Shown piece after piece: positions 25,651-34,860 of a stretch of 35,130 nt of DNA. Source of the stretch: Mesorhizobium sp. LSJC280B00 (lineage in GTDB: Bacteria > Pseudomonadota > Alphaproteobacteria > Rhizobiales > Rhizobiaceae); contig NZ_AYVL01000019.1 of assembly GCF_000502835.1 (NCBI RefSeq), positions 1 through 35,130 of the forward strand, read 5' to 3'. The position numbers and the translations under genes were made by a program. Position 1 is the first letter of the stretch. Each line of letters begins with the position of its first letter. The notes beneath the pieces were generated by a model. That model did no database searches. It saw nothing but the letters and a program-made list of their open reading frames with translations, and had not been told where the DNA came from.

Positions 25651-27981
25651 TCAATTCTCGTTGATCTTCGAGCCCTTGATGATCACATCACTCGACGCCT
25701 TGATGTTGATCGTGCCCGAGCCCTTCACGGTAATATCCTTGCCCTCGATGATGATCGTGCCGTCTTTCTTCATCACGATTTGCGCGCTACCCGACTTCAG
25801 CGTGATGCTGTCCTTGGCGTCGAGCGTGAAGTTCTTGCCGACGTCGATAACGCCGCTCTCGCCGATGTCGATCTTACTCCCTTTGGCGATCTTGAGCAGA
25901 TGCCCGCCACCAACGTCGGTGCTGTCGTTCGACTTGATATTGGCGACGCGGGAGGCGCCGATATCCGTGGCCTGCGAGGCTGCGATCGCCACAGTCTGTC
26001 CCGCACCGATGCTGATGCCCTGATCGGCGCCGATGGTCCAGGTATCACTCGTGCCTATGCTGTGCGTCTGGCTAATGCCCACGCTGACCGACCTTGTCGC
26101 GCCGATCGTGTTTGTTTGCGCCGCGCCTACGGTTCGCACCTCCGCGGCGCCGACCGTATCGATACGGGCGGCCCCCACCGTGATCGTCTGGACAATTCCC
26201 ACCGTCTGCGAATGGTTGGCGTCGATGTTTTCCGTCGAATTCGCCACAACGTGGATCGTCTCGTTGGATCCGACTGTCAGTGACCGGTTCGCACCCACCG
26301 TCTCGGTGTCGTTCGAGCCGATGTTTGTTGTCTGGTCTACGCCGACCTTCACTGTTTTGTTGTTGCCGACGTCCTCGTCTAGGTTGTGACCAACCGAGTG
26401 CTTAGCGTCGTGGTCGATACGGTCCGACTGGTCGTGCTGGACCAGCTTGTTGCGGTTGTGCTTGATCAGAAGGTGATGGTCCTTCTGCGCCTGGAAATTG
26501 ACCAGCTCGGAGCCGGCCTTGTCCTCGAACATCAGTTCGTTGTAGCCGCCGCCACCTTTCGATGAATCGGATTTCCATCCGGATTGCGTGGCGTTGCCGG
26601 GAAGTCCGTAGGGCGGCATCTGCGCGGCGTTGTAGACCCTGCCGGTAATGATCGGAAGGTCGGGATCGCCTTCGATGAAGTCGACGATGACCTCCTGCCC
26701 GATGCGCGGTATCTGGATAAAACCCCAGCCGCTTCCGGCCCAGGTCTGCGAAACCCGCACGAAGCAGGAACTGTTCTGGTCCTTTTTGCCCAGCCGGTCC
26801 CAATGAAACTGGACCTTCACCCGCGCATATTTGTCGGTGAATATCTCCTCGCCGGACGGACCGACCACCGTGGCCGTCTGGGGACCGCGCATGATTGGCC
26901 GTGTCGTGACTCGCGGCGGACGATAGGGCAAGGCCGTGGGTGCCACGCCAAGGACCACCTTGAACTTCTCGCTCTCGACATCCGCATGGGCTCTGTAGCC
27001 CGGGTCGAACAGTCTGTATTCGGCGCTCACCACCAGATACTCTCGGTTCTGGTCTTCGCGCGGGAAGCCGTCCAGCTTGAAAGTGCAGCCTGAATACAGG
27101 CCGCGCACGGTTCCAACAGCGGCGATGCGCTGGTGCACCGCCTGGATTTCCTCGCGCCGGATCGCCGCTAGGGTGTCGCCGCGGCCCACTTCCAGATGCG
27201 CGCCGGGCTGCCGGTAATTCTCCCCCGCGGCCAACTTGTGACTGAACGGCTGGGCCGATTTGGCCATCAGGTCGGCGCCCGGTTTCCTGAAATCATAATC
27301 GGTATGGACATAGGAGCCCGGCCGCACCGAGCTGCCCGGGATCCATTCGGTGATATATTCGACATCACGCCGGGAGCCCTGCCCCTCAAAGTGGTAAGGC
27401 ACTTTTTCATAGCCCGGCGCTGGCTTCAGCTTGCCCATCGCATCGGCCAGCACAAGAGTGTGCTTGCCCTCGCCATGCTCGAAGAAATACAGGATGCCTT
27501 CATGCTCGAGCAGCCGCTGCACGAAGTCGAGATCGCTCTCGTCGTACTGGACGCAGTACTCGCGCGGCGGATAGGACCCTTGCAGGCGCTTCTCGAATCT
27601 TGCCGTGCTGTATTTCGAAAATACCTCTTCGACGATTTCGATGACGCTCATGTTCTGGAAAATGCGGCAGTCGGTCGTATTGCCGAGAAACCAGAGCCAT
27701 GGCCGGACGACTGCTTCGTAATAGGCCAGCCGATCCTCGATCCGGGTGAGGCGAAAGTCCGACACGATGCCGCTGAACCAGCGCTGGGGGTCGGCTTCAC
27801 CTTCGATGGAGACGGGGCCACCCAGCATTTTCAGCGGATCAATATCGGCGCTGGGGCTTACGAACCCGACCGTATAGGCCAGACAACGACTGATCTCATC
27901 TCGCCCGACGAGATGTGTGAAGGTCAACAGCTCAGCGCCAACTGGCGTTTGCACCACCGTGGCACGTTGTTCACTCGGCAT
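25651..27981 (-). CDS. vgrG: VgrG (TssI), T6SS spike protein
   Basis: A 776-residue VgrG that forms the trimeric spike on the Hcp tube. A gp27-like N-terminal half (about 1-370) includes RPWLWFLGNTTDCRIFQNMS and YDESDLDFVQRLLEHEGI. A gp5-like OB domain follows, with KYARVKVQFHWDR and WGFIQIPRIGQEVIVDFIEGDPD near residues 400-460. Residues 537-728 are an uninterrupted beta-helix of 24 eight-residue repeats, followed by a DUF2345-like end (IIIEGKDITVKGSG). The C-terminus has no toxin domain. The start at 27981 matches the family N-terminus and follows AGGAGGGG; the frame is open further upstream to 28122. It leads the minus-strand operon with DUF6484 and the HEAT gene. Confidence 0.96.
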   Translation of the reverse strand: MPSEQRATVVQTPVGAELLTFTHLVGRDEISRCLAYTVGFVSPSADIDPLKMLGGPVSIEGEADPQRWFSGIVSDFRLTRIEDRLAYYEAVVRPWLWFLGNTTDCRIFQNMSVIEIVEEVFSKYSTARFEKRLQGSYPPREYCVQYDESDLDFVQRLLEHEGILYFFEHGEGKHTLVLADAMGKLKPAPGYEKVPYHFEGQGSRRDVEYITEWIPGSSVRPGSYVHTDYDFRKPGADLMAKSAQPFSHKLAAGENYRQPGAHLEVGRGDTLAAIRREEIQAVHQRIAAVGTVRGLYSGCTFKLDGFPREDQNREYLVVSAEYRLFDPGYRAHADVESEKFKVVLGVAPTALPYRPPRVTTRPIMRGPQTATVVGPSGEEIFTDKYARVKVQFHWDRLGKKDQNSSCFVRVSQTWAGSGWGFIQIPRIGQEVIVDFIEGDPDLPIITGRVYNAAQMPPYGLPGNATQSGWKSDSSKGGGGYNELMFEDKAGSELVNFQAQKDHHLLIKHNRNKLVQHDQSDRIDHDAKHSVGHNLDEDVGNNKTVKVGVDQTTNIGSNDTETVGANRSLTVGSNETIHVVANSTENIDANHSQTVGIVQTITVGAARIDTVGAAEVRTVGAAQTNTIGATRSVSVGISQTHSIGTSDTWTIGADQGISIGAGQTVAIAASQATDIGASRVANIKSNDSTDVGGGHLLKIAKGSKIDIGESGVIDVGKNFTLDAKDSITLKSGSAQIVMKKDGTIIIEGKDITVKGSGTINIKASSDVIIKGSKINEN
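25798..26373 (-). repeat. 24 tandem 24-bp coding repeats (VgrG needle)
   Basis: Within vgrG the coding sequence has a strict 24-base period. The encoded eight-residue unit is roughly x-[VI]-G-x-x-x-[TS]-x, for example TVGAAQTN, TIGATRSV, SVGISQTH and SIGTSDTW. I count 24 units in register from residue 537 to 728, with the Gly lost in a few. This is the T4 gp5C type of triple-stranded beta-helix. The DNA copies have diverged, so it is a protein-level repeat and not a recent expansion. Confidence 0.85.
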
Positions 27982-28262
27982 GGGTCGTGCCCCTCCTCGG
28001 CCTAGCCGCCAGCGTGGTGGATTCGAAATCCAAATCAGGAACTCGAAATCACATCTAACCTCGATGAATGCCAGTCCATGTCGAGCGTAACACATGTTGT
28101 TGTGCTGGCCAAAGAGGACCATGAAGCGCCGCCCGGCCCTGCGCTACCAAGAATTCGCTCGCTGCGTTGCGCCAAACGTTATGCGAATTTGGGGTTAGCC
28201 ACGCTAAAAACATGGAGTATCGTGTCGGCAAGGCCGCCAGCGATCACACAGGCGATTTTCGC
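27982..28262. promoter_or_regulatory. Divergent control region between vgrG and tagH2
   Basis: These 281 bases separate the starts of vgrG (minus) and tagH2 (plus), so both transcripts probably begin here. The vgrG ribosome binding site (AGGAGG) is at its left end. The minus frame is open to 28122 and a plus frame from 28167, but neither extension resembles its family. I see no convincing -35/-10 pair, sigma-54 element or strong palindrome. Confidence 0.5.
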
Positions 28263-29318
28263 ATGTTAATCAGTCTGCAGATCAGCAATGTCGATGCCCT
28301 GCCCACTGGCGTGGCGCCTGGCTACCGATCGCGTAATCGCAGCTTCAAAATCGGCCGCGAACATTGCGACTGGATCTTGCCTGATCCTGACAAGTTCATC
28401 TCAGGCCGGCATTGCCAAATCCGCTACGAGGCAGGCGCGTTTTGGCTGCACGACATTTCGCGCAATGGCACTTTCATCAATGGATCGAGCCAACGCATCA
28501 CCGGTCCGCGCCGGCTAGACCACGGTGACAGGCTCCTGGTCGGCCGCTACGTCATCTTTGTATCGATTGACGACGAGCATGCAACGCCAAGTCATCCGGA
28601 GGCCGACCGAGGTTCGACGCAACGACACATGCCGGTCGCGGCCGATCGGCTGCTTGATTCCGGAGGCGAGCCTCTCTTCAGTTCGGCAGAGCGATGGCTC
28701 GGGCAAGCACCGCCATCGACATCGTCGCTGCCTAGGGCCGTCCACTCGACGACAGACGAGGTGCTGCGGGAAATTGCAATCGGCGCAGGCATCTCGCCGG
28801 AATTGTTCCAATTGCGTGATCCGCATGAAGTCGCTGCCGAAATCGGCGCAGTGCTTCGCACGGTGGTCGACCAACTGGCCATGCTGCTGAAGGCACGTGC
28901 GGCTGCAAAGACATTGGCCAAGAGCCCACACCGAACGATGATAAGCTCCGCTGAAAACAATCCCCTCAAATTTGTCCCAGCGACCGACGACATACTCGAA
29001 ATCATGTTCGCGCGGCGCAGGGCTGGCTATCTCGATGCCAGGCGCAGCGTCGAGGACGCGTTCCGCGATCTCAAGGCGCACGAATTTGCCACCTATGCCG
29101 CCATGCAAGCTGCACTCTCGCGACTGCTTGACGACCTGTCGCCGGAAGCGATCGGCAAAAAGCTCCCGCCGACATCGTTTACCTCGAAGAAGGCCCAAGC
29201 GTGGGACGCTTTTGTCGGCACATGGCGGAGCATGGAGGAAGCCCACGAAAACGGCATGCTGGATATATTCTTGGCCTATTTCAGCGAGGCGTATGCCAAA
29301 GCCGACAAGCACAAATAG
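28263..29318 (+). CDS. TagH2, second FHA-domain T6SS protein
   Basis: A 351-residue FHA-domain protein, shorter than TagH1 mainly because its central linker is shorter. The FHA core is intact: FKIGRE at 28-33, ISGRHC at 46-51, and HDISRNGTFING at 63-74. The C-terminal T6SS domain is present, with ENNPLKFVPATDDILEIMF matching the equivalent NPLKFLPTVDDAI of TagH1. The start at 28263 gives an N-terminus that enters the FHA fold directly; ATG 28212 is also in frame. It is the first of a plus-strand set, tagH2-tssL2-tssM2. It may bind a different phosphopeptide partner from TagH1, but this is inference. Confidence 0.9.
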   Translation: MLISLQISNVDALPTGVAPGYRSRNRSFKIGREHCDWILPDPDKFISGRHCQIRYEAGAFWLHDISRNGTFINGSSQRITGPRRLDHGDRLLVGRYVIFVSIDDEHATPSHPEADRGSTQRHMPVAADRLLDSGGEPLFSSAERWLGQAPPSTSSLPRAVHSTTDEVLREIAIGAGISPELFQLRDPHEVAAEIGAVLRTVVDQLAMLLKARAAAKTLAKSPHRTMISSAENNPLKFVPATDDILEIMFARRRAGYLDARRSVEDAFRDLKAHEFATYAAMQAALSRLLDDLSPEAIGKKLPPTSFTSKKAQAWDAFVGTWRSMEEAHENGMLDIFLAYFSEAYAKADKHK

Positions 29319-29607
29319 ACCTGCGCAACATACTGCACCGCTGTAGCTGACGAAGAAAAGAGCGACGGCGCACCGCATCATGTTCCAATCGACAACATCT
29401 GGGACTACGATCACATACGACAGTTCGCCAAGCGGGTAAGCCTGATTGACCTGGGGGTCTGCGGCAAATGTCACATTGCGGCGCCATAGTTTCTTGTAGC
29501 TCCGGACCGCCTTGCCGGAAGGACCATTGCCTGGCCTATCCAGCCAGGAAAGATCTGGCGCCTCTCGCACGCGAGCGCGGACACTGCACGGCAGCGGCAT
29601 ATCGGCG
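29319..29607. other. Gene-free gap upstream of tssL2
   Basis: A 289-base gap interrupts the otherwise compact tagH2-tssL2-tssM2 set. It contains a perfect 6-bp hairpin (CCTGGC/GCCAGG, 29530-29548, loop 7). The minus strand is open across the whole gap as part of a 430-codon frame, which I do not accept as a gene. A separate promoter for tssL2-tssM2 may lie here, but I cannot point to one. Confidence 0.45.
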
Positions 29608-31116
29608 ATGAGCTCGAAGGACGATCCTTTCGGCCCGGTCGGCAAGACCGTCATCCGCACCAATCCACGACGCGGGCAGAATGCGAAACCAGCCGCAAAC
29701 GAACCGATTGCGAAGACCGTCGCGCCCCCGCATGTCAAGGAATCGACAGTTTTCGATCCTGACATAGGTCGGCATATGCCGCCGGACTGGACATCCGGAA
29801 CCATTCTTTATCAGGGAGCATCGTCCGGTACAGCGGCCAGAGCCGAGGCGGCCGGGTCAAGGCCGAGCATTCAGCAGGAGGTGCTGCTCGGCGCCGTAGA
29901 CACGGTAAAATATTCGACGGCAAATCCGATCCTCGCTGGGTCAGCACCGTTGCTCGTCCTGTTCGGGCATCTCAGGCTCGTGCCGGTCGAAAGACAGGTG
30001 GCGCCATTGGCCGAACATATCGCCGATGCGATCGAGAGGTTCGACTGGACGCTGGAGAAGTCAGGGGTTCCCGAAGAGGATGCGCGGATCGCCAAGTTTG
30101 CCCTTTGCGAAACGGCCGACGATCTTGTGGGCAACCTGCCTTGGGCCGGCGAGGACACCTGGGCACAGCACAGTATGCTGTCGCGGTTCTTTCACATCGA
30201 GCCCACCGGCGCCGGCTTTTACGAAGCACTGAACAAGGTGCTGGCCAATCCTGAGCCACACTTAGACCTGCTCGAGCTGATGCATGTCTGCCTATCCCTG
30301 GGATTTGAGGGCCAGTATCGTGGCCTGGCGCGCGACGATACCAGTCTCGAACGTGTGCGGCGCGACGTCTACGAGACGCTTCGCTACTTCAGGGCCCGCG
30401 CCGGAGAGGACATCTCCCCCCGCTGGCAAGGCATGGCCGCTATGATGGTGCCGTCTTCGACCCGCCTGCCGCTCTGGGGTGTTGCTGCAGCGGCGTCAGC
30501 CCTGGTGACGGCCGCGTTCTTCACGTTGCGGGCGTTCATGACCGATGAAGGCGATGCTGCAGCCAGACAATTGCTGGCGCTCAATCCCTCGACGCCTGTG
30601 ACGATCGAGCGCGCCAGTGTGGAACCCCCACTTGCCAAACCGGTGACAGCCGCCTCGCCTGCCGTGACCGGCCAGATCGACCGCATCCGCTCAGCACTGT
30701 CCACGCAAGTCGAGCGCGGCGGGATGACCATCGGCACAAAAGGCGACTTCATCGTAGTGGAGATCAACAATCAATTGTTGTTTCAGCCAGGCAAGACCGA
30801 AGTGAAGCCCGAGTTTCTGCCACTGGCCACACAGATTGCCGCAGCCCTTGAGCACGAGCCAGGGCCAATCACGATCGTTGGCCACACGGATAATGTGAAA
30901 CCACGGAAATCAAGCACGTTCAAATCGAATTTTGACCTTTCGGTCGCCCGCGCGAAGGCTGTTGAGACAATGATCGCCGCGAAGCTTAACGATCCCTCGC
31001 GAGTAACCGCCGAGGGCAAGGGCGAAGATGAGCCAATTGCCGACAATGCGACGTCCGAGGGCCGCGCCAAGAACCGCCGTGTCGACGTGATGATCCCCAA
31101 GGAGGAAACGCTGTGA
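29608..31116 (+). CDS. tssL: TssL2, second DotU-OmpA inner-membrane protein
   Basis: A 502-residue TssL with the same architecture as TssL1. The cytoplasmic DotU domain (about 95-275) has LCETADDLVGNLPWAG-type and CLSLGFEGQYRG blocks. One transmembrane helix lies at about 288-308. The C-terminal OmpA-like domain contains GHTDN near residue 426, FDLSVARAKAV and the terminal NRRVDVMI, keeping the peptidoglycan-binding Asp and Arg. The N-terminus is about 60 residues longer than in TssL1, Pro/Ala-rich and probably disordered. The start at 29608 begins SSKDDPFGP, which parallels the SRDDPFGLS start of TssL1 and supports the choice. tssM2 follows after 22 bases. Confidence 0.92.
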   Translation: MSSKDDPFGPVGKTVIRTNPRRGQNAKPAANEPIAKTVAPPHVKESTVFDPDIGRHMPPDWTSGTILYQGASSGTAARAEAAGSRPSIQQEVLLGAVDTVKYSTANPILAGSAPLLVLFGHLRLVPVERQVAPLAEHIADAIERFDWTLEKSGVPEEDARIAKFALCETADDLVGNLPWAGEDTWAQHSMLSRFFHIEPTGAGFYEALNKVLANPEPHLDLLELMHVCLSLGFEGQYRGLARDDTSLERVRRDVYETLRYFRARAGEDISPRWQGMAAMMVPSSTRLPLWGVAAAASALVTAAFFTLRAFMTDEGDAAARQLLALNPSTPVTIERASVEPPLAKPVTAASPAVTGQIDRIRSALSTQVERGGMTIGTKGDFIVVEINNQLLFQPGKTEVKPEFLPLATQIAAALEHEPGPITIVGHTDNVKPRKSSTFKSNFDLSVARAKAVETMIAAKLNDPSRVTAEGKGEDEPIADNATSEGRAKNRRVDVMIPKEETL

Positions 31117-31138
31117 ACACCGCCGGTGGGAAACGCCA

Positions 31139-34100
31139 ATGATGCGTTGGCTGCCGCGGATATTCAGCACGTTCGCGTTGGCCGGTTTCGCGGCGGCGGT
31201 CTGGTTTGCCGGACCTTTGATCCGCTTCGCCGATATCCGGCCTCTGGGATCCGTCTGGCTGCGCGCGACAATCATCGGCACGATCGTGGCGATCGCGGCC
31301 CTCTTTTACGGAGTGGGCTTTTGGCAGAGGAGAAAGGCGCAAAAAGCGCTCGAGACGGTCGTCGCTCGCGCCGAGGGCAGCAATGACGATTTGCCGGTAC
31401 TCGAGGCGCGCATGAATGAAGCCATCGCAGCGTTGAAGCGGTCGAGCGGCAAACGCAATTTCCTCTACGACATCCCCTGGTACATCATCATTGGTCCGCC
31501 TGGCGCAGGCAAGACGACGGCACTGGTCAATTCGGGTCTGAATTTTCCGCTTGCCGGTTCGGGAAACGCCCAGCCGGTGGCCGGTGTCGGCGGCACCCGC
31601 TCCTGCGACTGGTGGTTCACCGAAGAGGCAGTGCTGATCGATACGGCGGGACGCTACACGACGCAGGAGTCCAATGCCGGAAGCGACAGCACGAGCTGGC
31701 TCGCCTTCTTGTCGCTGCTCAAGAAATACCGCACCAGGCAACCGATAAACGGGGTCATCCTGGCCATCAGCCTTGCCGATCTCATCGGCCTCGACGACCA
31801 GCAGCTCGATGCCCACGTCATCGAAATACGCAGTCGCCTGAGGGAAATCTACGAAACGCTGAAAATCCAGTTTCCGGTGTACCTGCTTTTCACCAAGGCC
31901 GATCTTGTTGCCGGCTTCATGGATTATTTCGGCAGTTTCGAGGAGCCGCGCAGGCGCAAGGTCTGGGGCGCGACATTCCAGACCACAGACCGGAACAAGA
32001 ACATGGCCGGTGAGGCTTCGGCCGAATTCGATGCACTGGCGAACCGCTTGGCGGACGAGATGCCTGATCGCCTGCAGGAAGAGCCTGACCCGGTCTCGCG
32101 CATATCGATCTTTGGCTTTCCGGCCCAGTTTTACGCGCTCAAGGGCCGAATTGCCAATTTCGTGACCAGCCTGTTCGATCCGGTCCGTAGCCAAGTCAAC
32201 GTCAGCTTGCGTGGGCTCTACTTCTCGTCGGGGACCCAAGAGGGAACGCCGATTGATCAGGTATTGGGCGCAATCGGCCGCAGTTTCGGCAACAATTCCC
32301 GCCCCCACCTGTCCGGGACCGGCAAGAGCTTCTTTTTGCACGATCTCCTGACTGATGTCATTTTCGCCGAATCCGGATGGGTTTCCTTTGACCGAGCGAG
32401 CGAGAGGCGGGCAGCGGCTCTCAGATATGGCGGCTTTGGCATCATAGCCTTGATCACTGCAGCGGCCCTTGGCGCGCTCGGGATGAGCTTCATGGCCAAC
32501 CGCTCGCTGATTGCCTCCACGACGCAGGCGACGAGCCAATATCGCGAGACAGCCGACGCTCTGCTCAAAAGCACGACGGTCACCGATGTCGACCTTGAAA
32601 ACGTCATCGGGCCGCTCGACCAGTTGCGCAACATGCCGGCCGGTTTTGAAACCAGTGACTTACCGACCCCGATCGAGGAAACGGTCGGCCTTAGCCAGCG
32701 GGAAAGGCTTCTTTCGGCATCGACAACGGCCTACCGGCAAGCACTGGAACGAATGTTGCGGTCGCGTCTGCTTGTTCAGGCGGAGCGGACCGTCCAGGCG
32801 ACGATGGCTGAGCCCGCCGCGCTCTACGAACCGCTCAAGATCTACCTGATGCTCGGCGGCAAGGCACCCAAGGTCGATGACGCATTGATCATCTCCTGGA
32901 TGAAGCAGGATTGGGAACAGAACCGGTATCCAGGCGAGAGCAACCGCGAAGGACGCGCGCAGCTCGAAAAGCACCTGCGCGCCATGCTTGCGTTGGACGA
33001 TGCCTATGATCCGGTTTTCGAACTCAACCAGCCGCTTGTGGAAGCCGCCCAACGTTCACTCGGGCGCATGAGCCTTACCGATCGTGCGTCCGCATTGATC
33101 AAGTCGGCGGTGTACGCGGCTGCGCTGGACGATTTTTCTGTTTCGCAAAAAGGCGGGCCGGAAGCGCAGCTTGTGTTCGAGCGCGTCGATGGCGGCGATC
33201 TGTCGAAGCTCCGTATTCCCGGTCTCTACACCCATACCGGATTCAACAACTTCTATCTCGGACAGCTTTCGCGCATTGCGCAGACACTCGTCGACGACCA
33301 GTGGGTCCTGGGCGGTGGCGGCGAGCAAGGCGGGATCAATCAGGAGTTGCTCCAGCTTGGCCCCGAACTTCTCGATCGCTACGGCAAGGAGTTCGCAGCC
33401 GCGTGGAACAGCGTTCTCGATGGTTTGAAATTCAAAGCCATGCTGAACGACAAGCCGAACTATGTCGCGCTTTCCGCCGTTGCCTCACCAAGCTCGCCGG
33501 TCGAACAGCTTTTTACCGCAATTGCCGAGGAAACAGCCTTGGCGCGCGACCCTGTCTCCGGCGAAGACTCGGGCACTGGGGTGAAAGCCGGCGCCCTCAT
33601 GCGCCAGTACCAGGATGTCGCGGACATGGCCAAGGGCCTGGCTCGCATCGGCATTCAAATTAGCTCCGCAAAGTCGCAAAGCCGTGCCGGTACGGGGTCC
33701 GCGAAATTTCAAAGCCAGAGCCCTGGGGCAAACATCGAAGCGCAGTTCAGGTCCTTCCAGGCTCTGGTAAGCGGTCCTTTTGGACACCGACCCATCGATG
33801 CGCTGACCCAGAATTTTCGCGACATCCACCAGAGCCTGCAACTGGCAACCGAGATCCCCTTGCAGACGGAACGTGTCAACGCCAACCTGCAGTTGCAGAT
33901 AGCCACCCTTCGCGCCAATGCATCGCGTCTGCCCAAGCAACTCGGCAGAATGGTCAACGCAACTGCAGACGAATTTGAGGGCAACGCGGCTGAAATTTCC
34001 TTGACGAATTTGAACGAGATGCTCGACCAGGCCGTCACGCAGCCCTGCGAGAACGCGGTCAACGGCCGCTACCCCTTCGCCGGCGATGGTACCGAGGATA

Positions 34101-34702
34101 TTGCGATGGCGGACTTCGCCAAGTTGTTCTCTCCAGGCGGCCTGATGGACCGGTTCTTCGCACAAAACCTTGCTTCCTTGATCGACATGAGCGGCCAGGA
34201 CTGGAGTTGGAACCGGGATGCGCGCTTTGGGCGCGACCTGTCGAAGTCGACGCTGAAAAACTTTCAGCTGGCTGCTGAAATCCGCGGCGCATTTTTTCCG
34301 TCGGGTGGGTCAATGCCGTCGGTCAACCTGACCTTTACCCCGTTCTCGCTGAACGGTGATGCAGATACTGCGGTGCTCGACGTCGATGGCCAGATCGTCC
34401 AGAGCAACCAGGCTGGCAACACGCCAAGCACTGTGTCCTGGCCGACCGATGCAGCCTCGAGATCCGCCAGTCTGAGGGTGATGCCGGAAATGCCGGGCCG
34501 CGAATCCGCAATCAGGTTCGAAGGGCCGTGGTCGCTCAAGAGGTTGCTGGACAAGGCGACGATCACCGGCAAAGACGACACTGTGGAGGCGCGCTTCGTA
34601 ATCGGCGGACGCGACGTCAGCTATACGATCCAGACCGGTTCCGGAGCCAGCCCCTTCTTCCTTCCCGCCCTTTCTGCATTCAGCTGTCCGAAGGCGTTTT
34701 GA
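31139..34702 (+). CDS. tssM: TssM2 (IcmF), second inner-membrane core protein
   Basis: An 1187-residue IcmF-family protein, full length and similar in layout to TssM1 but clearly diverged. Two transmembrane helices (about 7-26 and 43-60) precede a cytoplasmic domain with intact Walker A GPPGAGKT at 119-126 and DTAGR at 168-172. A third membrane helix lies at about 430-452, then a long periplasmic region ending in the family-typical FSCP motif close to the C-terminus. The start is the first of two adjacent ATGs (31139 or 31142) after GGTGGG. With TssL2 it could form an alternative membrane complex, or mixed complexes with TssL1/TssM1. No second TssJ accompanies it. Confidence 0.94.
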   Translation: MMRWLPRIFSTFALAGFAAAVWFAGPLIRFADIRPLGSVWLRATIIGTIVAIAALFYGVGFWQRRKAQKALETVVARAEGSNDDLPVLEARMNEAIAALKRSSGKRNFLYDIPWYIIIGPPGAGKTTALVNSGLNFPLAGSGNAQPVAGVGGTRSCDWWFTEEAVLIDTAGRYTTQESNAGSDSTSWLAFLSLLKKYRTRQPINGVILAISLADLIGLDDQQLDAHVIEIRSRLREIYETLKIQFPVYLLFTKADLVAGFMDYFGSFEEPRRRKVWGATFQTTDRNKNMAGEASAEFDALANRLADEMPDRLQEEPDPVSRISIFGFPAQFYALKGRIANFVTSLFDPVRSQVNVSLRGLYFSSGTQEGTPIDQVLGAIGRSFGNNSRPHLSGTGKSFFLHDLLTDVIFAESGWVSFDRASERRAAALRYGGFGIIALITAAALGALGMSFMANRSLIASTTQATSQYRETADALLKSTTVTDVDLENVIGPLDQLRNMPAGFETSDLPTPIEETVGLSQRERLLSASTTAYRQALERMLRSRLLVQAERTVQATMAEPAALYEPLKIYLMLGGKAPKVDDALIISWMKQDWEQNRYPGESNREGRAQLEKHLRAMLALDDAYDPVFELNQPLVEAAQRSLGRMSLTDRASALIKSAVYAAALDDFSVSQKGGPEAQLVFERVDGGDLSKLRIPGLYTHTGFNNFYLGQLSRIAQTLVDDQWVLGGGGEQGGINQELLQLGPELLDRYGKEFAAAWNSVLDGLKFKAMLNDKPNYVALSAVASPSSPVEQLFTAIAEETALARDPVSGEDSGTGVKAGALMRQYQDVADMAKGLARIGIQISSAKSQSRAGTGSAKFQSQSPGANIEAQFRSFQALVSGPFGHRPIDALTQNFRDIHQSLQLATEIPLQTERVNANLQLQIATLRANASRLPKQLGRMVNATADEFEGNAAEISLTNLNEMLDQAVTQPCENAVNGRYPFAGDGTEDIAMADFAKLFSPGGLMDRFFAQNLASLIDMSGQDWSWNRDARFGRDLSKSTLKNFQLAAEIRGAFFPSGGSMPSVNLTFTPFSLNGDADTAVLDVDGQIVQSNQAGNTPSTVSWPTDAASRSASLRVMPEMPGRESAIRFEGPWSLKRLLDKATITGKDDTVEARFVIGGRDVSYTIQTGSGASPFFLPALSAFSCPKAF

Positions 34703-34860
34703 GAGGATTTGAACCTCACCTTTGCAACTAGGGCGCCAAAAGCCGTTGCGATCACGGATTGTCCTTCCCTCGGTGAAGTCGCATCGGAGTGAACTCTGGG
34801 ATAAAGCGCATTTGCCGGTAGTGGGTGAGTTTGAAATCAACCGCCGCGCTTCTTGCCGGG
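34703..34860. other. Convergent gap after tssM2
   Basis: The 158 bases between the tssM2 stop and the convergent cytochrome gene contain no gene. They probably contain the transcription ends for both neighbours. The best local fold is GAGG/CCTC just after the tssM2 stop, which is too short to call a terminator. This gap marks the right border of the secretion locus. Confidence 0.4.

Noticed and set aside
25651..26400. Long plus-strand frames across the vgrG repeat region
   Set aside because: The 24-base coding repeat of vgrG keeps the antisense frames open; the repetitive Val/Pro/Ser product is an artefact.
28515..29804. 430-codon open frame on the minus strand
   Set aside because: Most of it is the antisense of tagH2 and the tssL2 start, with no recognisable domain or ribosome binding site; the codon bias of the plus-strand genes explains it.
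30986..32539. 517-codon minus-strand frame over tssL2 and tssM2
   Set aside because: It is antisense to clearly conserved TssL and TssM sequence, and its product is a composition-driven Arg/Gly/Ala string.
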